Below, piece after piece: positions 5,882 to 7,789 of a stretch of DNA of 7,789 nucleotides. The number at the start of each line of letters is the position of its first letter. Within the stretch, counting starts at the first letter, position 1. Where the stretch lies: the NCBI GenBank assembly GCA_021157665.1, contig JAGGWE010000119.1, positions 1 to 7,789 on the forward strand, read 5' to 3'. Below the pieces are notes generated by a model. That model was not told where the DNA came from. It did no database searches and saw only the letters and a list, made by a program, of their open reading frames with translations. This DNA is from Sulfurimonas sp. Its GTDB lineage: Bacteria > Campylobacterota > Campylobacteria > Campylobacterales > Sulfurimonadaceae. A program made the translations under genes and the position numbers.

Positions 5882-6637
5882 CTATACACCTTTATTTTGA
5901 TCCCAAATTCTTATATGCAATCTATCTGAAAAATTATATCCTTTTGCCTTACAAAATTCTATTAAGGGCTCTGTATTTTTCTCAACTTCTTGCTTACTTC
6001 CACCAACAGGCATACAATATACTTGTGTTAAAGGTGAATGGATTAAAATATCGTTTATCTCCTCTTCAAGCCCTAAAGTTATAGACTCAGCATCTATTGA
6101 AAATTTAAAAAAAGCCTCTTTTGAATTTGTAGCAAGAGAATAAATAATATCTCCATTTACTCTCTTTTTAAGTGGTTCGTTTGAGTTAGAAAGTTTTACT
6201 GAAAGAGCAAAAATACACTCTTTATAAACTGGATACTTCTGAAAATCAACTCCCAAAGAGCCGTTTGTTTCAAAACAAATTCTATGACCATTTTCATGTA
6301 AAGTATTTAAAAACTCTATAAATATCTCATCATTTGCATATATTAAAGGTTCCCCACCAGTTAGGACAATATCCACATGCCGAGGTAATTCATACAAATC
6401 TAAAATATTTAATAGTTCACTAGATTTTGTGATAGGTATCCAGTTTTGTGAGAAATGCTCTTTGTTTACAGCATAAACGGTATCGCAACCTTGTACTTCT
6501 ACACCATCTGGAGCAGTCTCAGAACAGCCAAAACCTTCACATTTCATGTTACATCCACCAAGTCTTATAAAAAGCGATGGAGTCCCAGTATATCTACCCT
6601 CACCTTGAATGCTATAAAAATGTTCTACTAAATACAA
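5882..6637 (-). CDS. queE: 7-carboxy-7-deazaguanine synthase QueE (radical SAM)
   Basis: 251 residues. QueE rearranges 6-carboxytetrahydropterin to 7-carboxy-7-deazaguanine with an Fe-S cluster, SAM and magnesium, directly after QueD. It starts with the family's EHFYSIQGEGRYTGTPSLFIRLGGCN (5-30); LTGGEPL (92-98) is the radical SAM GGEP motif, and ETNGSL (about 123-128) follows. The cluster cysteines read C29-x3-C33-x4-C38, unlike the common CX3CX2C; an extra C51 follows in an inserted segment. The start is TTG 6637 with AAGGTGGA five bases upstream, a strong site. It precedes queD, and a RAYT/REP insertion separates it from moaA. Confidence 0.92.
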   Translation of the reverse strand: MYLVEHFYSIQGEGRYTGTPSLFIRLGGCNMKCEGFGCSETAPDGVEVQGCDTVYAVNKEHFSQNWIPITKSSELLNILDLYELPRHVDIVLTGGEPLIYANDEIFIEFLNTLHENGHRICFETNGSLGVDFQKYPVYKECIFALSVKLSNSNEPLKKRVNGDIIYSLATNSKEAFFKFSIDAESITLGLEEEINDILIHSPLTQVYCMPVGGSKQEVEKNTEPLIEFCKAKGYNFSDRLHIRIWDQNKGV

Positions 6638-6667
6638 CTAAATCCACCTTGTTTTATCTAAGACTAG

Positions 6668-6820
6668 CCGAAGCTAAAGCATCGGTTCCAAAATCTCCTC
6701 GGAAGCGATGATTTATCTTCGCTCTTGTGTTGGCAGGTGAGTTCAAACCTCTCTACCAACTCTTCCGAAGCTAAAGCATCGGTTCCAAAATCTCCTTGGA
6801 AGCGATGATTTATCTTCGCT
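6668..6820. repeat. REP-like hairpin array, queE side of the RAYT
   Basis: Four arms in the order A-B-A-B: A at 6668-6689 and 6765-6786 (CCGAAGCTAAAGCATCGG then TTCC), B at 6701-6723 and 6798-6820 (GGAAGCGATGATTTATCTTC then GCT). The gaps are 11, 41 and 11 bases. A and B are imperfect reverse complements, and each is a hairpin with a T:T mismatch. The last B arm overlaps the RAYT stop codon by two bases. The array begins 31 bases upstream of the queE start. Confidence 0.9.
6724..6764 (-). repeat. conserved 41-base inter-REP spacer, copy 1
   Basis: 39 of 41 bases match 7456-7496. On the minus strand it folds as a 7-bp stem (GTTGGTA with TGCCAAC, one U:G), one unpaired C, a 5-bp stem (GAGAG with CTCAC, one A:A) and a 7-base loop GTTTGAA. 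The loop and stem sizes recall a tRNA T-arm stacked on an acceptor stem, but no complete tRNA is present. Confidence 0.6.
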
Positions 6821-7364
6821 AGATTATTGGCATATCAGCATCTAAATCCTCATAAATAGAATAATAACGAAATTTCAATCCAAGTTCAACTTTCAGAGGA
6901 TTTTCATAAATATATCGATAAACTTTTTCAAAATGAACTTCATCTCTAATCACTTTATCAAAATACTCTCTAGCCCAAAACTTCCCTTTTCGTTTCATAA
7001 TCTTATTTATATTTATAGCACTTTTTGCTTTTAATACTCTTATAACTTCTGAGATTGGTTGCAACTGTTTAAATAAAATATGAACATGATTTGGCATTAT
7101 AGCAAACGATATCAAATCATATAAAGTCTTATCTTGCTCTTTCAAAAAGGTATAAAAATATTCTAGCACTTTATCATTAAAGTAACAACCATTAATAGAA
7201 CTATCCAAATAGTTATCAACCTGATATTGAATGATACTATTTTTTATATTATTTTGAGAAAGGAGTTTTTTTACATAGCTATCAACACTATCATCTGTTC
7301 TAAAGGTTATAAATTGATAACTTCCAATAGCATCGATATGTGGAAGTTTGATATGTGTTTTAAT
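6819..7364 (-). CDS. REP-associated tyrosine transposase (RAYT, Y1/HUH family)
   Basis: About 181 residues if it begins at ATT 7364. RAYTs are single-stranded DNA nucleases related to IS200/IS605 TnpA that act on REP hairpins, and some are domesticated. The HUH motif is MPNHVHIL (H93, H95). The family's second block FWAREYFDKVIRD (about 130-142) and VYRYIYENPLK (148-158) follow; a tyrosine in that last block (Y149 or Y151) is the likely nucleophile. The frame is open without a stop up to 7394 and contains no ATG upstream of TTG 7208. Residues encoded upstream of that TTG (KTHIKLPHIDAIGSYQFITF) are clearly family-like, so a start at 7208 would remove the first beta strand. AAGGGGA (7377-7371) sits six bases before ATT 7364. 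Flanking REP arrays support the identity. It lies between moaA and queE on the same strand. Confidence 0.88.
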   Translation of the reverse strand: MKTHIKLPHIDAIGSYQFITFRTDDSVDSYVKKLLSQNNIKNSIIQYQVDNYLDSSINGCYFNDKVLEYFYTFLKEQDKTLYDLISFAIMPNHVHILFKQLQPISEVIRVLKAKSAININKIMKRKGKFWAREYFDKVIRDEVHFEKVYRYIYENPLKVELGLKFRYYSIYEDLDADMPII

Positions 7365-7370
7365 TTTACT

Positions 7371-7377
7371 TCCCCTT
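7371..7377 (-). promoter_or_regulatory. ribosome binding site pointing to an ATT start for the RAYT
   Basis: AAGGGGA on the minus strand, six bases before ATT (7364-7362), and no ATG, GTG or TTG lies at that distance. The next possible conventional start in frame, TTG 7208, has no comparable site. Either ATT is used, or an ATG has mutated and the gene is decaying. Confidence 0.55.
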
Positions 7378-7399
7378 AGATAGATTATGAAGGTTCATA

Positions 7400-7564
7400 C
7401 CGAAGCTAAAGCATCGGTTCCGAAGTCTCTACGGAAGCGATGATTTATCTTCGCTCTTGTATTGGCAGATGAGTTCAAACCTCTCTACCAACTCTTCCGA
7501 AGCTAAAGCATCGGTTCCATATTGGGTTTATCCACTCTCTTGGAAGCGATGATTTATCTTCGCT
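7400..7564. repeat. REP-like hairpin array, moaA side of the RAYT
   Basis: Arms A-B-A-B again: A at 7400-7421 and 7497-7518, B at 7433-7455 and 7542-7564, all identical to the arms of the other array. The gaps are 11, 41 and 23 bases. Positions 7400-7518 align without gaps to 6668-6786 with six mismatches, four of them in the 11-base gap. The array ends 12 bases from the moaA stop. The 7365-7399 stretch between this array and the RAYT holds only its ribosome binding site and open upstream frame. Confidence 0.9.
7456..7496 (-). repeat. conserved 41-base inter-REP spacer, copy 2
   Basis: It differs from copy 1 at two bases (plus-strand G to A at the sixth and fourteenth positions). Read on the minus strand both are C to T and turn G-C pairs of the predicted stems into G:U, so the fold is kept. 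Confidence 0.6.
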
Positions 7565-7576
7565 CTGTGTAGTTAA

Positions 7577-7789
7577 TCACCCACCAGTCTCATAAAAAGC
7601 ACGGCTTGATGCTTCGCCATCATCTCCACCCCAGCGATTTTTTTCTGGTTTAGTTCTAACAACCTCTCTTAAAACTTCTGTAGCAGCTTTTATGTCTCCA
7701 TTTCTAACCGACTCTGCAATACTCATAGATTCATCAAAATATAAACATGGGATAAGATTTCCCTCTGCTGTTAATCTAATACGATTACA
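7577..7789 (-). CDS. moaA: GTP 3',8-cyclase MoaA, C-terminal 70 residues only
   Basis: The visible part starts at the second cysteine of the C-terminal 4Fe-4S motif: C, then 13 residues (NRIRLTAEGNLIP), then C, LYFDE. This CX13C spacing is the MoaA signature for the cluster that binds GTP. The protein ends in YETGG, the double-glycine tail needed for activity in MoaA, so the C-terminus is intact. MoaA is a radical SAM enzyme that turns GTP into 3',8-cyclo-dihydro-GTP, the first step to molybdenum cofactor. The N-terminus, with the CX3CX2C cluster, lies beyond the right edge. In C. jejuni moaA is followed directly by queE and queD (Cj0161c-Cj0159c, from memory); here the RAYT and REP arrays intervene. 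Confidence 0.95.
   Translation of the reverse strand, partial: CNRIRLTAEGNLIPCLYFDESMSIAESVRNGDIKAATEVLREVVRTKPEKNRWGGDDGEASSRAFYETGG

Noticed and set aside
6638..6667. A separate promoter for queE (TAGATA on the minus strand).
   Set aside because: The match to TATAAT is weak and the sequence is too short to judge; transcription from moaA or the RAYT is as likely.
6724..6764. A tRNA gene: the spacer has GTTCAAACC like a B-box and, on the other strand, AGTTGGTAGAG like a D-loop.
   Set aside because: Only about 32 bases fold; there is no anticodon arm, no second arm and no CCA end. Kept as a minihelix-like resemblance only.
6668..7564. A CRISPR array, from the regularly repeated arms.
   Set aside because: Arms alternate as inverted A and B forms, the 41-base spacers are nearly identical to each other, and no cas gene is present. 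REP arrays fit far better.

Overview
The window looks like chromosome of a Campylobacterota bacterium, probably a Sulfurimonas/Sulfuricurvum-type relative. The DNA is AT-rich. Several genes start at TTG or GTG behind good ribosome binding sites. The gene order also matches, as I remember it, the Campylobacter jejuni block Cj0152c to Cj0161c: membrane protein, SpoU methylase, rsmI, rpmE, rsmE, membrane protein, then queD, queE, moaA. I recognised the genes by motif reading only; no search was run.

Left block (1-3796, all minus strand): transcription appears to start near 3808 and run leftward through a four-helix membrane protein, rsmE (16S m3U1498), rpmE (ribosomal protein L31, which also has its own TATAAT-type promoter near 2703), rsmI (16S C1402 2'-O-methylation), a SpoU/TrmH methylase best named rlmB, and a RodZ-like HTH plus membrane protein cut by the window edge. 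The theme is ribosome maturation: three rRNA methyltransferases and a ribosomal protein. A palindromic REP-like element lies between rsmI and rlmB.

Middle (3797-5288): moeA (molybdenum insertion into molybdopterin) is on the plus strand, divergent from the left block, with overlapping back-to-back -10 boxes. It converges on queD. The gap between them holds a minus-strand intrinsic terminator nested inside a long inverted repeat, and a possible 19-residue hydrophobic peptide gene whose ribosome binding site lies in that inverted repeat.

Right block (5289-7789, minus strand): moaA (C-terminal 70 residues only), then queE and queD. MoaA starts molybdenum cofactor synthesis from GTP; QueD and QueE make the queuosine precursor. 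Between moaA and queE, which are adjacent in C. jejuni as I remember it, sits a REP-associated tyrosine transposase (RAYT, HUH/Y1 family) flanked on each side by a four-arm array of REP-like hairpins. The arrays share a 119-base direct repeat with about six mismatches. The RAYT frame is open well past its first TTG, but the best-placed initiation codon is ATT.

The main material for a second look is this RAYT/REP system. Its hairpin arms vary in a compensated way, including in the remote copy near 1500, and its 41-base inter-arm spacer is conserved and foldable. The small-peptide/nested-palindrome locus after queD is the second candidate.
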